A stretch of 64,000 nt of DNA from Niastella sp. OAS944 (GCA_024809215.1 JANUBW010000009.1:248001-312000); one strand, 5' to 3'. Positions 8,944 through 16,833 are shown, counted from the stretch's first letter. Translations and numbers: made by a program. The notes: generated by a model not told the origin, from the sequence alone.

Positions 8944-9687
8944 TTAGATTATCTTCGCTTCTTCGTGCAGTAAACGCACCAGTTCGGCGGCGTTATCGGC
9001 CGGCACCATTTTAACACCTGCTTTGGCGGGTGGTAATTCAAAACTGGCAACGGTTGTAAGGGTATCGGCTGCTGCCGGCTCCAACACTTTTAATGGTTTT
9101 GTGCGGGCGCCCATAATACCCTTCATGTTAGGAATACGCTGCTCGGCCATTCCTTTCTGACAACTAACTACAACGGGTAAATTTACTTCACATACTTCTT
9201 CACCGCCTTCAATTTCGCGGGTGATGGTAGCAGTAGTGCCATTCAGTTCAAATTTAACAGCAAGAGAAACATAAGGCATGTCGAGCAGTTCGGCGACCAT
9301 ACCGCCAATTGACGAACCATTAAAGTCGATGGTTTCTTTACCGGTAAAAACAAGGTCGTAATTACCTTGTTTAGCCACTTCGGCAATTTGCGACGCAATG
9401 TAAAAACTATCGGTGCTGGTGGTGTTCACCCTAATAGCTTCATCGCCACCCAGGGCCAGGGCTTTGCGAATTACAGGTTCGGCATCGGCGCCACCTACAT
9501 TTATGAGGTGTAAAACTGTAGCGGGGTCTTTTTCTTTCAGTTCTATGGCGCGAACCAACGCATACCACTCGTCATATGGATTAATGATCCATTGTACGTT
9601 GTCCTGTGCAAATTTCGTATTATTATCGGTGAAAGCTATTTTTGCCGTAGTATCCGGCGTTTTGCTGATGCAGACTAATATCTTCAT
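8944..9687 (-). CDS. etfB: Electron transfer flavoprotein, beta subunit
   Basis: This is the AMP-binding subunit of ETF. MKILVCISKTPDTTAKI is the family N-terminus. NPYDEWYALVRAIELKE, the VFTGKETIDFNGSSIGGMVA block (VFTGKETIDFNGSS), and the C-terminal signature VVVSCQKGMAEQRIPNMKGI followed by MGARTKPL are present. ATG 9687 gives 247 residues, the usual size; an upstream TTG would add only two residues. It heads the etfBA pair. Confidence 0.96.
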   Translation of the reverse strand: MKILVCISKTPDTTAKIAFTDNNTKFAQDNVQWIINPYDEWYALVRAIELKEKDPATVLHLINVGGADAEPVIRKALALGGDEAIRVNTTSTDSFYIASQIAEVAKQGNYDLVFTGKETIDFNGSSIGGMVAELLDMPYVSLAVKFELNGTTATITREIEGGEEVCEVNLPVVVSCQKGMAEQRIPNMKGIMGARTKPLKVLEPAAADTLTTVASFELPPAKAGVKMVPADNAAELVRLLHEEAKII

Positions 9688-9794
9688 TGGCAATAGATTT
9701 AATTAGTTCATTGGTTGTTTATGCAACCATATATACAAATATACATGCCATTGCGATACATTTCGATATTTTAGGGATATTTTAATTGAGGAAT

Positions 9795-10106
9795 ATGGAC
9801 CGTATTACACAACTGAAGGAATTTTTGAAGGCCAGCCCCGGTGATAGTTTTTTAAGGCATGCTTTGGCACTGGAATATATAAAATTGGGCGACGATAACA
9901 CTGCCCGGTCAATTTTTGAGGAAATATTGACACAAGATCCTGGTTATATTGGTTCTTATTATCATTTGGCTAAATTACTTGAGCGTACCGGCGACACAGA
10001 ACTGGCTATTGAATGGTATGAAAAAGGAATGGAGGCAGCCAAACAGGCAGGAGAAAAACATGCTTATGGGGAACTGAGAAGTGCATATGAGGAACTCACC
10101 TTTTAA
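9795..10106 (+). CDS. Small tetratricopeptide-repeat protein
   Basis: The 103-residue protein consists of tandem helical repeats. LRHALALEYIKLGDDNTARS and YYHLAKLLERTGDTELAIEW each show the TPR pattern (small-x-x-Y/L, A at position 8, G and A positions). The C-terminus is a charged helix (AKQAGEKHAYGELRSAYEEL). ATG 9795 (MDRITQLKEFL) is preferred; an in-frame TTG lies 9 bp upstream. Such single-domain TPR proteins are conserved in Bacteroidota and presumably act in protein-protein contacts. It is divergent from etfB, sharing a 107-bp promoter region, and its 3' side is a repeat element. Confidence 0.85.
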   Translation: MDRITQLKEFLKASPGDSFLRHALALEYIKLGDDNTARSIFEEILTQDPGYIGSYYHLAKLLERTGDTELAIEWYEKGMEAAKQAGEKHAYGELRSAYEELTF

Positions 10107-10339
10107 AAAAATCCCAAAAGCCAAGTTCCAAAACAAATTCCAAGAACCAAGATTCAAGAACCAAATAAAAAATACAAAATTCCAAGCACTAAACTTCAAA
10201 AGGAATTCTTGGAATTTGCGATTTGTGAGTTGAGTTTTATTTTTTGGTTCTTGAAATTTGCGATTTGAATTTCTTCTTTGGAACTTGAGATTTGGAATTT
10301 ATTCTTTGGATCTTGCGATTTGTGATTTATATATAATAA
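10107..10339. repeat. Imperfect inverted-repeat element, TTGGTTCTTGG family (copy 2)
   Basis: The block starts with repeated CCAAGTTCCAAA, CAAGAACCAAGATT and CAAGAACCAAATAAA, has the central AGGAATTCTTGGAATTTG, and continues with TTTTGGTTCTTGAAATTTGC, TTTGGAACTTGAGATTTGG and TTTGGATCTTGCGATTTG. It resembles the element at 6974-7143 in composition, centre and foldback design. It ends only a few bases before the tilS start codon. Confidence 0.75.
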
Positions 10340-11692
10340 ATGAATTTTCTTCAACGATTTCAACAATACATTTCAGATAATTATCTTTTTTCATCGAAGG
10401 ATACATTGTTGCTGGCAGTAAGTGGTGGTATTGATTCGGTAGTGTTATGCGAATTATGTAAACAGGCTGGGTATTCATTCATCATTGCGCATTGTAATTT
10501 TAAATTAAGAGGCGCCGAAAGCGAACGCGATGCCGCGTTTGTGCAACAGCTGGCAGCAGCCTGCAATGCACCTATTCACATAAAAGAATTTGATACGGCT
10601 GCATATGCAGAGAAACGGAAGCTATCTATACAGGAAGCTGCACGTGAGTTAAGGTATAATTGGTTTGCAGAATTGCTGACGACCCACTCACCACTCACCC
10701 CTCACCACTCACCAACCTGTTTGCTCACCGCTCATCATTTAGACGACAATATAGAAACCATGCTGATGCATTTCTTCAGAGGCACCGGTATTCATGGTTT
10801 GCGGGGTATGTTGGCAAAACAGGCACATATAGTACGACCATTACTGTTTGCCCGCAGGCAGGAAATAAAGCAGTTTGCTGCCGAAAATGATCTTAAGTGG
10901 GTTGAAGATAGTTCCAATGTATCTGACAAGTATTCCCGAAATTATTTCCGCCACCAGCTGATACCACTGGTGCAAAAAATATATCCCGAAGCAGAAAATA
11001 ACCTGGTGAACAATTTACGCCGGTTTGCAGATATGGAAGCATTGTATGATCAGGCTGTGGAACAGCATAAGAAAAAACTGTTGGAGCAAAAAGGGGAGGA
11101 GGTGCATATTCCTGTACTTAAGCTGAAAAAAGCACAACCTTTAAGTGCCATCGTGTATGAGATCATTAAGGCATTTGGCTTTTCATCGGCGCAGGTAGAT
11201 GAAGTAATAAAATTGCTCGATAGTGAATCGGGCCGTTATGTACAATCAGCCACCCATCGTATTATAAAGAACAGGCGCTGGCTTATTATAGCTCCTGCAC
11301 AATCGGAACAGGCGCAGAACCTGGTCATCGATGAAGATGAAAATAAAGTGGTGTTTGAAAATGGCGAACTTGTTTTTGAACACTTGAAAAACAAGAATGT
11401 GCAGCTGGTTAATGATGCCGCCGTTGCGTTTATTGATAAGGAAGCGCTGCAATTCCCACTGCTATTGCGCAAATGGAAAAAGGGCGATTATTTTTATCCG
11501 TTGGGTTTGAATAAGAAAAAGAAACTGGCCCGGTTCTTTATCGATCAAAAACTATCGCTTACCGATAAAGAGAAAGTATGGGTGCTGGAAAGTAATAAAA
11601 AAATAGTGTGGGTGGTAGCACTTCGTATAGACGACCGCTTTAAAATTACCGATGCTACCAAACAGATTTTGAAGATACAACTGATAAAGTAA
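10340..11692 (+). CDS. tilS: tRNA(Ile)-lysidine synthase with repeat-derived insertion
   Basis: TilS modifies C34 of tRNA-Ile(CAU) to lysidine using ATP and lysine and is essential for AUA decoding. The PP-loop motif is LLAVSGGIDSVVL (about residues 24-36), followed by IIAHCNFKLRGAESERD and the TAHHLDDNIETMLMHFFRG motif. The C-terminal TilS-C domain has FPLLLRKWKKGDYFYPLG and KKLARFFID. Length 450 is normal. Between the helix ending WFAELL and the TAHHLDD motif is THSPLTPHHSPT, encoded by bases 10684-10714. That DNA is a copy of an intergenic repeat (29 of 31 bases as at 16776-16806), so part of the protein is repeat-derived, yet the frame is intact. The insertion lies in a loop next to the active site. 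A perfect 15-bp terminator overlaps the stop codon. Confidence 0.95.
   Translation: MNFLQRFQQYISDNYLFSSKDTLLLAVSGGIDSVVLCELCKQAGYSFIIAHCNFKLRGAESERDAAFVQQLAAACNAPIHIKEFDTAAYAEKRKLSIQEAARELRYNWFAELLTTHSPLTPHHSPTCLLTAHHLDDNIETMLMHFFRGTGIHGLRGMLAKQAHIVRPLLFARRQEIKQFAAENDLKWVEDSSNVSDKYSRNYFRHQLIPLVQKIYPEAENNLVNNLRRFADMEALYDQAVEQHKKKLLEQKGEEVHIPVLKLKKAQPLSAIVYEIIKAFGFSSAQVDEVIKLLDSESGRYVQSATHRIIKNRRWLIIAPAQSEQAQNLVIDEDENKVVFENGELVFEHLKNKNVQLVNDAAVAFIDKEALQFPLLLRKWKKGDYFYPLGLNKKKKLARFFIDQKLSLTDKEKVWVLESNKKIVWVVALRIDDRFKITDATKQILKIQLIK
10684..10714 (+). repeat. CTCACCACTCACC-family repeat inside tilS
   Basis: The 31 bases are an alternation of CCACTCACC units. Aligned to 16776-16806, they differ at only two positions (14 and 17). 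At 16776 the same sequence is non-coding and forms one arm of an inverted repeat; here it is translated. Confidence 0.85.
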
Positions 11693-11720
11693 AAGGTGGG
11701 CTTAACCCACCTTTTACTTT
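11686..11720. terminator. Bidirectional terminator between tilS and rhomboid gene
   Basis: A perfect 15-bp stem AAAGTAAAAGGTGGG / CCCACCTTTTACTTT has a 5-nt loop (CTTAA). Both strands have T-rich arms after the GC core. The tilS TAA is inside the left arm and the rhomboid stop is 3 bp beyond the right arm, so it serves both convergent genes. Confidence 0.9.
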
Positions 11721-11722
11721 AT

Positions 11723-12370
11723 TTAGAAGAAACGACTTGTATAATCTGTTATCCTTTCAATGAATTGTTGTAATACCTGATAGTCGGAGAACAAATAACC
11801 GGTCACAATTAAAAAGGCGATACCATACAGGCCGCCAAAAATATGCGCCGAGTGATTGATATTGCCCCCACCTCTTTTATCGAGCCAGGAAGAAATAACA
11901 ATATACAGGAAGCCAAAAACAAAGGCCGGCACTCTGATGAACGGAACGAATATAATACCTATACCCTGTAACGGATTAAATAAGATATACGCAAAGATCA
12001 CTGCCGAAACCGCGCCGGATGCGCCCAGGCTTCGGTAATTGCTATCGTTTTTGTGTTTAGCATAGGTTGGTAATAAACAGGCCGCCAGCGAGGTAATATA
12101 TAATAGCAGGTAAAGCAGTTTACCCTTTTGCTCAAAAATTTGCACAAAGCTCCCCTCTACGCTATCGCCAAACATATAAAAAGCGTACATATTAAACACC
12201 AGGTGGGCAATATCGGCGTGAATAAGCCCGCAGGTCAAAAAACGGTACCATTGTTTATCATAGGTAACGGCCGGCGGATAGAAAATGAAATCGTTATAAA
12301 CCTTATCGTTCCTGAAAGCTGCAATGGACGTAAGAACGGTAATAATAATAATGATCAGGGTTATTGTCAT
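11723..12370 (-). CDS. Rhomboid-family intramembrane serine protease
   Basis: This six-helix protease cleaves within membrane segments. The catalytic serine is S118 in LGASGAVSA and the catalytic histidine is H176 in NHSAHIFGG. The HADIAHLVFNMYAFYMFG segment (H51 to N60) supplies the conserved His and Asn that form the oxyanion site. An unusual N-terminal helix is nearly all Ile/Leu/Val/Thr (MTITLIIIIITVLTSIAAF). The loop between helices 2 and 3 is Lys-rich. Length 215 fits the bacterial minimal rhomboid class. It converges with tilS. Substrate is unknown. Confidence 0.93.
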   Translation of the reverse strand: MTITLIIIIITVLTSIAAFRNDKVYNDFIFYPPAVTYDKQWYRFLTCGLIHADIAHLVFNMYAFYMFGDSVEGSFVQIFEQKGKLLYLLLYITSLAACLLPTYAKHKNDSNYRSLGASGAVSAVIFAYILFNPLQGIGIIFVPFIRVPAFVFGFLYIVISSWLDKRGGGNINHSAHIFGGLYGIAFLIVTGYLFSDYQVLQQFIERITDYTSRFF

Positions 12371-12706
12371 CGGTATTTATTGATGGTCAAAAATAGTAAG
12401 AAACGTGGTATGGCAAACACGTTACATAAATAGCAGGATAAGCGGTTGGTATAATGCAGGCGCGGTATAACAGAAAAGAATAAGGGTAAACCTGTGCTGG
12501 CCTGGGTTTAGATGATGAATTTATTTCCCAAAAAAATGTGTTAATTCCTGTTTTGAAACAAAATTTGCGTAGTCCTACGCTGGCGGTTATCCACAATTTT
12601 ACATATTTTCATGTCTCGTTATTGATTTCAATTGGCTGTAAATTAACATTTTATAAGTGAATTTGTGACTATGTGTATTTTTTGAGCAATTATGGCATTT
12701 TGAGCA
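12371..12706. other. Intergenic region without recognised gene
   Basis: This is the upstream region of the divergent rhomboid and response-regulator genes. It is AT-rich. I see no credible reading frame or repeat family here; the promoter-like and hairpin elements closer to the regulator gene are listed separately. Confidence 0.6.
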
Positions 12707-12722
12707 TGGTATAACCCTTGCC
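12707..12722 (+). promoter_or_regulatory. Candidate sigma-54 (-24/-12) promoter upstream of the response regulator
   Basis: TGGTATAACCCTTGCC has GG and GC separated by exactly 10 bases and the TTGC core at -12, close to the consensus TGGCACG-N4-TTGCA. It is 108 bp upstream of the regulator's ATG, and a start site about 12 bases downstream would place the hairpin at 12763-12784 in the leader. A single match of this length can occur by chance. Confidence 0.45.
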
Positions 12723-12762
12723 ATATATAAAAAAGAAATTTAGTCTTCATAGGTATAGAAAG

Positions 12763-12789
12763 AGTCCTCTGGTAACAGGGGACTTTTTT
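12763..12789 (+). terminator. Terminator-like hairpin in the leader of the sigma-54 regulator gene
   Basis: AGTCC-T-CTG pairs with CAG-G-GGACT across a GTAA loop, followed by TTTTT (12785-12789). No plus-strand gene lies between the tilS terminator (11720) and this hairpin, so it either ends a short RNA or attenuates the regulator gene that starts 41 bp later. Confidence 0.65.
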
Positions 12790-12830
12790 CGTTTTAGCCA
12801 TACAGCTACCTTTGGGTATTAAACCTCCAT

Positions 12831-14159
12831 ATGCCAGGCAATATTTTACTTATAGATGATGAAGAGCAGTTACGGAAATTGTTAAGCCGTATTATTTCAC
12901 TGGAAGGATTTACTGTTGAACAGGCGGGAACACTAAAAGCAGCCTGGGCATCCCTCGCACAAAAAGAACCCGATATTGTTTTATGCGATGTAAAGCTGCC
13001 CGATGGTGACGGGGTAAGTTTTGTAAAAGAATTAAAAGCCAAATACCCGCTGGTTGAGATCATTCTGCTAACCGCATTTGGTAATATACCCGATGGTGTA
13101 CAGGCCATCAAGAACGGCGCCTTTGATTATATAACAAAAGGCAACGATAACGATCGTATTGTTCCATTGCTGTACCAGGCTGCCGAAAAAGCCCTGACGC
13201 AAAAAAAGTCGGCAGTAAAAATAAAAGAGAAGGGCGCTTATACCTTCGATGAAATTATTGGCCAAAGTCCGTTGATAAAACAGGCGGTGCAGCTGGCGCA
13301 GAAAATTGCCCCTGCCGGCGCCAATGTATTGTTGTTGGGTGAAACCGGTACGGGTAAAGAAGTATTTGCCAATGCCATTCATGCCCATAGCAAACGAAGC
13401 GATAAAGCAATAGTGGCTATTAACTGTAGCGCCTTTGCGCGCGACCTGCTCGAAGGAGAACTGTTTGGGCATAAAGCCGGTGCTTTTACCGGGGCTACAA
13501 AAGATAAAAAAGGATTGATAGAACTGGCCGATGGCGGCACTCTTTTTCTCGATGAGATCGGCGAAATGAATATCGACCTGCAGGCAAAACTGCTACGCGT
13601 AATTGAAAACGGCGAGTTTATTAAGCTGGGCGATGTAAAAACAACCAAGGTCAATGTACGCATCATTGCCGCCACCAACCGCGATCTGCTGAAATCAATT
13701 GCCGATGGAACCTTTCGCGAAGACCTGTACTACCGATTAAATGTATTCTCCATTTCATTGCCGCCGTTGCGTGAACATGCTGAGGATATACCCGAATTGG
13801 CCAATCACTTTCTGGCCTATTATGCGGCCAAAGAAAACCTGCCTGTATTACATATACATAAAGACGCTATACAATTATTACAACAACATGCCTGGAAGGG
13901 TAATATTCGCGAATTGCGTAATGTGCTGGAGCGGGCAACCATTATGGCCGATGGGGATACTATTCTGCCCGAACATTTACCATTTGACATTCAGAAACAA
14001 TCTACCGGTTCTTCAAGCCTTACACTGGCCAGCGTTGAAAAAGATCATATTCAGAAGGTGCTAAGGCATACTGGTGGGAATAAAACGAAGACGGCGGTGT
14101 TGTTGGGTATTGGGTTAACGACGTTGTATAGAAAGATGGAAGAATATAAGATTGTTTAA
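12831..14159 (+). CDS. Sigma-54-dependent response regulator (NtrC class)
   Basis: The protein has three parts. The receiver domain (about 1-120) has the acidic pair DD at residues 8-9, phospho-acceptor D53 in VLCDVKLPDGDG, and K at the end of FDYITKG. The AAA+ domain (about 140-370) has Walker A GETGTGKE, the sigma-54 contact loop GAFTGAT, and Walker B GGTLFLDEIGEM. The Fis-type HTH follows (HTGGNKTKTAVLLGIGLTTL). It therefore activates RNA polymerase with sigma-54 after phosphorylation. No kinase is adjacent; the nearest orphan kinase is at 23451 at the far end of the potassium island, whose own kdpE is missing. I infer, but cannot prove, that the two are partners. The upstream promoter candidate suggests autoregulation. 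Confidence 0.93.
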   Translation: MPGNILLIDDEEQLRKLLSRIISLEGFTVEQAGTLKAAWASLAQKEPDIVLCDVKLPDGDGVSFVKELKAKYPLVEIILLTAFGNIPDGVQAIKNGAFDYITKGNDNDRIVPLLYQAAEKALTQKKSAVKIKEKGAYTFDEIIGQSPLIKQAVQLAQKIAPAGANVLLLGETGTGKEVFANAIHAHSKRSDKAIVAINCSAFARDLLEGELFGHKAGAFTGATKDKKGLIELADGGTLFLDEIGEMNIDLQAKLLRVIENGEFIKLGDVKTTKVNVRIIAATNRDLLKSIADGTFREDLYYRLNVFSISLPPLREHAEDIPELANHFLAYYAAKENLPVLHIHKDAIQLLQQHAWKGNIRELRNVLERATIMADGDTILPEHLPFDIQKQSTGSSSLTLASVEKDHIQKVLRHTGGNKTKTAVLLGIGLTTLYRKMEEYKIV

Positions 14160-14190
14160 TTGAATAGGCAGAATGTGAGTTAGAAAGAAA

Positions 14191-14291
14191 GCGAAGTAAG
14201 AAGTAGGAGGTAAGAAGTACGAGGACGAAAAAAATTAGGAAGCACAAAGATGAGACTCTTCATACTTCCTAATTCCTACTTCTTACTTCGC
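14191..14291. repeat. Inverted repeat with 18-bp perfect arms (GAAGTAAGAAGTAGGA family)
   Basis: GCGAAGTAAGAAGTAGGA at 14191-14208 is the exact reverse complement of 14274-14291, which abuts the kup stop codon. The same motif recurs at 22314 and 42647. In this convergent gap it may serve as terminator for kup and the regulator gene; there is no strong T-tract. Confidence 0.8.
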
Positions 14292-16241
14292 TTATTGTCT
14301 CGTCAACGGCGGGTGAACAAACGAACTCACCACCACCGGATATTTTTCTACTGTAATATTACTAGGGTCAAGACCGAAGTTGATCGATTCTTTAACGCCC
14401 AGGTATTTCAGGTTAAAATAGCTTTTCATTAAAATATTCTTCCAGAAAGGCATATCGTTCTCGTACGATAAAAAGCTTTCCATAACCAGGAACCGGTAGT
14501 CACCGATCTTGCTATCCTGGTAGTTCTGTTCGTGCCGGTTCGATAAATCTACTTCTCCCGATTTTACCAGCTCATCGGCCACCTGTCTGAAATAATAGTC
14601 AATACGTGGCTCAATACGGAAACCCAGGTTGAACTCAACGAAATACACGTCGTCTTTTACGATGGTATCAACGTGGTAGTTCATGGCATAGGGTTCATCC
14701 AGTACGTTCACGTGTACGAACCAATATATATCGGCCCGTTTTGGTGATTTCGACAATATAGAGTCGATAGCCGTTTTTTCTACTTTACGCGGCGTACCCG
14801 AGCTGGTAAGGTAAACCAGGTTGGTGGCGTATTTAGTGATATTCTGGTCGATGCTTAGCTGCTTTAATTTATCAATATAATCTTCAATTGAAACCATCTT
14901 CTTCAACCAGTTGGTAATGTTGCGGCCCCTGCGCCATACATACATTATTGAGAATAGAACGGCACCAATGATCAGCGTTATCCAACCACCCTCTTTTATC
15001 TTTTGCATATTGGCTGTAAGGAACGATACCTCAATAAGCAAAAATAACCCGGTTATAAGTACCACCCAGATCGCTTTAACCCTTCGCACGTATAGATAGA
15101 AATTGATCAATACAGTACTCATGAGCATGGTAAGGGTAACACTTAAACCAAAGGCGGCTTCCATTTTGGTGCTCTCCTCAAAGTGCAACACCATGGCCAA
15201 ACAACCGGCCATCATTAACCAGTTTATAAAAGGAATGTAGATCTGTCCTTTTATATGACCCGGGAATATTACCCGATGACGCGGCCAGATGTTCAATCGA
15301 ATGGCTTCGTTCACCAGTGTAAAACATCCGCTGATCAGCGCCTGGCTGGCAATAATGGTGGCCAGGGTGGCAATGATCAATGAAGGGATATAAATTACTT
15401 CGGGCACAATATGGTAAAACGGACTAACCCCATCCAGTGTTTGACCTACGTGTTGCAGTAACCAGGCTGTTTGTCCGGCATAACTTAATATCAGCATGAT
15501 CTTAATATAGATCCAGCTTATGCGAATGTTGTTGCGGCCGCAGTGACCCATATCGCTGTACAATGCTTCGGCACCCGTGGTACACAAAAAGATGCTACCC
15601 AGCAACCAGAAACCGCCCGGCGAATCTTTTAGCATTACATAAGCATAATAAGGATTCAACGCTTTGAATACGCCCGGCGCATGGCTTAATGCCATAATAC
15701 CAAGCACACCAATAAATGTAAACCAGATCACCATTACGGGACCAAACACCTTACCTATTTTATCGGTGCCAAATTGTTGAAAGGTGAACAGGATAATAAG
15801 AATAACGATGACAATGGGCACCGTATTGATATCGGGTTTTATTTTTTGTAACCCTTCAATAGCAGACGCTACCGAAATGGGTGGAGTAATAATACCATCG
15901 GCCATTAAGAAAGCGCCGCCGGCCATAGCGGGTATAAGTAACCACTTACCCCAAAAGCGACGGATAAGGGCATATAAAGAGAAGATCCCACCTTCACCCT
16001 TGTTGTCGGCCTGCAGGGTGATGATCACATATTTCAATGTTGTTTGAAAGAAGAGGGTCCAGAAAATGGCTGATAAAGCACCTAAAGCCACATCTTCGGT
16101 AATTACGCGGTCATGAAAAACCGCATTTAAAGTATAAAGCGGCGAAGTACCGATATCGCCAAACACAATACCGGTTGCAATTAAAATACCGGCAGCAGTA
16201 ATTTTCTTATGAAATACAGCCGGTGACGTTGATGAACTCAT
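14292..16241 (-). CDS. kup: Kup-family potassium uptake transporter
   Basis: This is a proton-coupled K+ importer of the KUP/HAK/KT family. The N-terminus reads GIVFGDIGTSPLYTLNAVF, the family signature, and GEGGIFSLYALIRR follows. Further markers are GGAFLMADGIITPPISVASA (in parts GGAFLMADGIITP, PISVASA) and LGSIFLCTTGAEALYSDMGHCG. About twelve helices occupy residues 15-450, and a 200-residue cytoplasmic domain (from about residue 460) closes the protein. Length 649 is typical. It is divergent from the kdp genes, sharing a 140-bp regulatory gap, and supplies K+ uptake beside the high-affinity Kdp pump. I looked for sigma-54 promoters in the gap on both strands and saw no convincing one. Confidence 0.96.
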   Translation of the reverse strand: MSSSTSPAVFHKKITAAGILIATGIVFGDIGTSPLYTLNAVFHDRVITEDVALGALSAIFWTLFFQTTLKYVIITLQADNKGEGGIFSLYALIRRFWGKWLLIPAMAGGAFLMADGIITPPISVASAIEGLQKIKPDINTVPIVIVILIILFTFQQFGTDKIGKVFGPVMVIWFTFIGVLGIMALSHAPGVFKALNPYYAYVMLKDSPGGFWLLGSIFLCTTGAEALYSDMGHCGRNNIRISWIYIKIMLILSYAGQTAWLLQHVGQTLDGVSPFYHIVPEVIYIPSLIIATLATIIASQALISGCFTLVNEAIRLNIWPRHRVIFPGHIKGQIYIPFINWLMMAGCLAMVLHFEESTKMEAAFGLSVTLTMLMSTVLINFYLYVRRVKAIWVVLITGLFLLIEVSFLTANMQKIKEGGWITLIIGAVLFSIMYVWRRGRNITNWLKKMVSIEDYIDKLKQLSIDQNITKYATNLVYLTSSGTPRKVEKTAIDSILSKSPKRADIYWFVHVNVLDEPYAMNYHVDTIVKDDVYFVEFNLGFRIEPRIDYYFRQVADELVKSGEVDLSNRHEQNYQDSKIGDYRFLVMESFLSYENDMPFWKNILMKSYFNLKYLGVKESINFGLDPSNITVEKYPVVVSSFVHPPLTRQ

Positions 16242-16324
16242 TTTGATTGTTTTAAACCTTGCCCTGCGAATTTATCTTTTTCGGGCTTATAATTAGTATT
16301 GGCCGGGCTGTAAATGTTACAAAA

Positions 16325-16369
16325 CCCTTTCAATTTGATAAACCACCCTTTCAAAATGAAAGGGTTTTT
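16325..16369 (+). promoter_or_regulatory. Leader hairpin with duplicated left arm upstream of kdp
   Basis: CCCTTTC occurs at 16325-16331 and again at 16346-16352. GAAAGGG at 16358-16364 can pair with either copy and is followed by TTTTT. The downstream pairing makes a compact terminator-like hairpin (loop AAAAT); the upstream pairing gives a longer loop. It lies 13 bp before the first gene of the kdp transcript and could be an attenuator. Confidence 0.5.
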
Positions 16370-16381
16370 GGTTTTGGGTAT

Positions 16382-16588
16382 ATGAACGCTGATTGCGCTA
16401 TTTTTTGTATCTGCCTGTTAATTAATTGCTTGCTGTTGTTACTTCATTTTATGCCAAACCCGGCACTTCGTTGGCTTTTCCAAGTGGAACATAAAATTTC
16501 AGTTATGCTAACGCTCATTCTTTTACTACTAGGCCTTGTTTGTTTTTACGTGTTTTATAAATCAATCGACTTCTTTGAAAAAATATAA
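16382..16588 (+). CDS. Small two-helix membrane protein heading the kdp genes
   Basis: The 68-residue product from ATG 16382 has two hydrophobic helices, FCICLLINCLLLLLHFM and a segment VMLTLILLLLGLVCFYVFYK, and a short amphipathic end (SIDFFEKI). Its stop is 4 bp before the kdpF start codon, which indicates co-transcription. The frame is open further upstream to 16259, but that extension runs through the leader hairpin and looks non-coding. I know no family. Its position suggests a membrane accessory of the Kdp pump or a leader protein. Confidence 0.6.
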   Translation: MNADCAIFCICLLINCLLLLLHFMPNPALRWLFQVEHKISVMLTLILLLLGLVCFYVFYKSIDFFEKI

Positions 16589-16592
16589 ACCT

Positions 16593-16673
16593 ATGATCAA
16601 CGCATTATTCTTTTTGTCAATACTCGTATTTGGATACTTATTGTATGTATTGATTAAACCCGAAAGATTCTGA
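16593..16673 (+). CDS. kdpF: Potassium-transporting ATPase small subunit KdpF
   Basis: This 26-residue single-helix peptide starts MINALFFLSILVFGY, continues with a hydrophobic stretch and ends with the KPERF motif, the classic KdpF C-terminus. KdpF stabilises the KdpABC complex in the membrane as a lipid-like subunit. It is 4 bp behind the small membrane protein gene and 160 bp before kdpA; the gap holds an inverted repeat. The assignment rests on the size, the single helix, the KPE-R-F end and the place directly before kdpA. Confidence 0.88.
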   Translation: MINALFFLSILVFGYLLYVLIKPERF

Positions 16674-16806
16674 TGGTGAATTGTGAGTGGTCAATGGTGA
16701 GTGAGTCTCCGAATTTTCAAAAAACTGAAAATTTGCGAGCTGCGCTATTGTTCAGCATTTAAAAAGTTAGCGAGTCCACTCACCACTCGCCACTCACCAC
16801 TCACCA
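16674..16806. repeat. Inverted repeat of GTGAGTGG family between kdpF and kdpA
   Basis: The left part has GGTGAATTGTGAGTGG and CAATGGTGAGTGAGT. The right arm at 16776-16806 is the complement type, CCACTCACC repeated. An inner pair TTTTCA(AAAAACT)GAAAA lies near 16717-16735. The right arm is the near-identical source type of the sequence found inside tilS. It separates kdpF from kdpA and could create differential stability of the mRNA. Confidence 0.8.
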
Positions 16807-16833
16807 GTTTGCTAAATCCACAATAGTTAAATT

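Noticed and set aside
16242-16381. Sigma-54 promoter for kup or kdp
   Set aside because: All GG-N10-GC pairs on both strands were checked; the only one on the plus strand overlaps the ATG at 16382 and lacks the -12 TT, so it is not credible.
16259-16381. N-terminal extension of the 68-residue membrane protein
   Set aside because: The extension would be encoded across the leader hairpin and begins at the end of the divergent kup promoter region; the ATG at 16382 gives a compact two-helix protein.
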